Below the pieces are notes generated by a model, which was given only the letters and a program-made list of their open reading frames with translations, had not been told where the DNA came from and searched no databases. Positions 27,586 through 28,163 of a DNA stretch of 28,163 nucleotides are shown here, piece after piece. The stretch's first letter is position 1. The number at the start of each line of letters is the position of its first letter. The stretch is taken from IMG/VR virus record IMGVR_UViG_3300007636_000002, positions 1 through 28,163 of that record, one strand, 5' to 3'. The DNA is from a virus. Made by a program: the position numbers and the translations under genes.

Positions 27586-27744
27586 ATGAGTAAATCACAA
27601 GGTTTCGGCGATAGCGTAGAGAAATTTACAGAAGCAACCGGGATCAAAACTTTCGTTGACAAAGTATCACAGGGATTAAACATTCCCTGTGGCTGTCAAC
27701 AAAGAAAAGAAACTTTAAATAAAGTTTTTCCTTACAAACAATAA
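27586..27744 (+). CDS. Conserved 52-aa phage protein (CGC..R motif)
   Basis: MSKSQGFGDSVEKFTEATGI, then KTFVDKVSQGLNIPCGCQQR, ending KETLNKVFPYKQ. The pattern VEKFxxATGI...CGCxxRKExLNKxFPY is familiar from many phages, usually between structural genes. The CGC pair may bind metal. The frame is open upstream, but the ATG one base after the previous stop is the natural start. Function unknown. Confidence 0.75.
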   Translation: MSKSQGFGDSVEKFTEATGIKTFVDKVSQGLNIPCGCQQRKETLNKVFPYKQ

Positions 27745-27747
27745 TTT

Positions 27748-28068
27748 ATGAGCTTTATAATGAAAGGTGCGCCTTATAGTACTGACAATACTCCTATTTA
27801 TCACGTAGATATGGAAGATGGTGTATTAGGCAAGGCTAATAATAATGGTACTATAATTATTAATAAAGACGTTAAAGATCCTGAACAAGTAGATGACGTT
27901 ATAGATCATGAGAAAATACATTTAGACCAAATGAAAAGAGGCGACTTGGCTTATGATGACAAAAATGTTTATTGGAAAGGTAAAAAATACTCAAGAGCTT
28001 CAATGGAAGAAGGTAATAAAAACCTTCCTTGGGAAAAAGAAGCATACGCTAAAACTCGAAAAGCATAA
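27748..28068 (+). CDS. Phage protein with HExxH metallopeptidase-like motif
   Basis: A 106-aa protein. IDHEKIHLDQMKRGDLAYDD carries HEKIH (His54, Glu55, His58), the zinc-metallopeptidase signature, with a likely third ligand in PWEKEAY (Glu96 or Glu98). The region between holds DKNVYWKGKKY. This compact HExxH...WEKEAY pattern occurs in marine phage proteins near head genes. It may be a minimal peptidase acting on virion or host proteins; catalytic activity is unproven at this size. Confidence 0.7.
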   Translation: MSFIMKGAPYSTDNTPIYHVDMEDGVLGKANNNGTIIINKDVKDPEQVDDVIDHEKIHLDQMKRGDLAYDDKNVYWKGKKYSRASMEEGNKNLPWEKEAYAKTRKA

Positions 28069-28163
28069 TGTGGAAAGTACTACTAGGTCTTTTAAAAGGA
28101 GGTGAAGGTAGAAAATCTGTTGCCGGTGGTTTGGCTTGGGAAATAAGAGAAGCGATTAAAGGC
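28068..28163 (+). CDS. Hypothetical protein, 3' end outside window
   Basis: The ATG shares a base with the previous stop (TAATG). The first 32 residues are MWKVLLGLLKGGEGRKSVAG, then GLAWEIREAIKG, a short amphipathic start and a helical continuation. The frame is open to the window end. Unrecognised. Confidence 0.6.
   Translation, partial: MWKVLLGLLKGGEGRKSVAGGLAWEIREAIKG

Overview
The window looks like part of the genome of a tailed double-stranded DNA phage (Caudoviricetes) infecting a member of the Bacteroidota, most likely a marine flavobacterium. The host call is an inference. It rests on low G+C, almost no Shine-Dalgarno sequences before starts (A-rich leaders instead), very frequent TAATG and ATGA gene junctions, and fibre, DUF-type and small virion proteins of the kind seen in marine phages. 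No integrase, repressor, terminase, portal or major capsid gene can be named inside the window.

Layout: two gene blocks diverge from an AT-rich, repeat-bearing, non-coding region of about 500 nt (11061-11559). The left block (1-11060) is read leftward. Its promoter-proximal part (about 7.0-11.0 kb) is a dense run of roughly twenty very small genes of unknown function, many overlapping by 1-17 nt. Its distal part carries nucleic-acid metabolism: a UVR-like coiled-coil protein, an ATP-dependent DNA ligase, a small lipoprotein, a zinc-ribbon microprotein, an HTH protein, a sigma-70-family factor, an ERF-type annealing protein, a PD-(D/E)XK exonuclease, an SSB with the classical acidic tail, and a T7-gp4-like primase-helicase.

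The right block (11560-28163) is read rightward and is structural. It starts with a 32-aa repeat miniprotein, then two large fibre proteins sharing an N-terminal module, a 238-aa probable virion protein, a probable tail-fibre assembly chaperone, and three adhesin-like proteins (glycine-rich, DUF7483-like, glycine-rich plus LamG-like). After a short gap come a small conserved protein, a one-helix membrane microprotein, a phage GroEL followed by an overlapping GroES, a winged-helix-like protein, a run of basic or low-complexity probable virion proteins, a holin-like protein, an EF-hand microprotein, a probable abundant small virion protein behind a (CAACAAA)6 leader, and an HExxH protein.

The most striking unexplained signal is a 33-nt element present seven times between 6980 and 11060, always in the same orientation. 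It consists of TTACAAA(G/C)TAAATACGA, exactly 8 variable nt, then GGATAATA. It behaves like a phage-specific promoter, does not match the Bacteroidota housekeeping consensus, and sits in the same operon system as the phage sigma factor. Several upstream genes end inside it, sharing a Thr-Lys-stop C-terminus. Other points worth a second look are a tRNA-like T-arm/acceptor structure in the leader after copy 5, the GroES that lacks the roof hairpin (as described for T4 gp31), and the CAA-rich leader.
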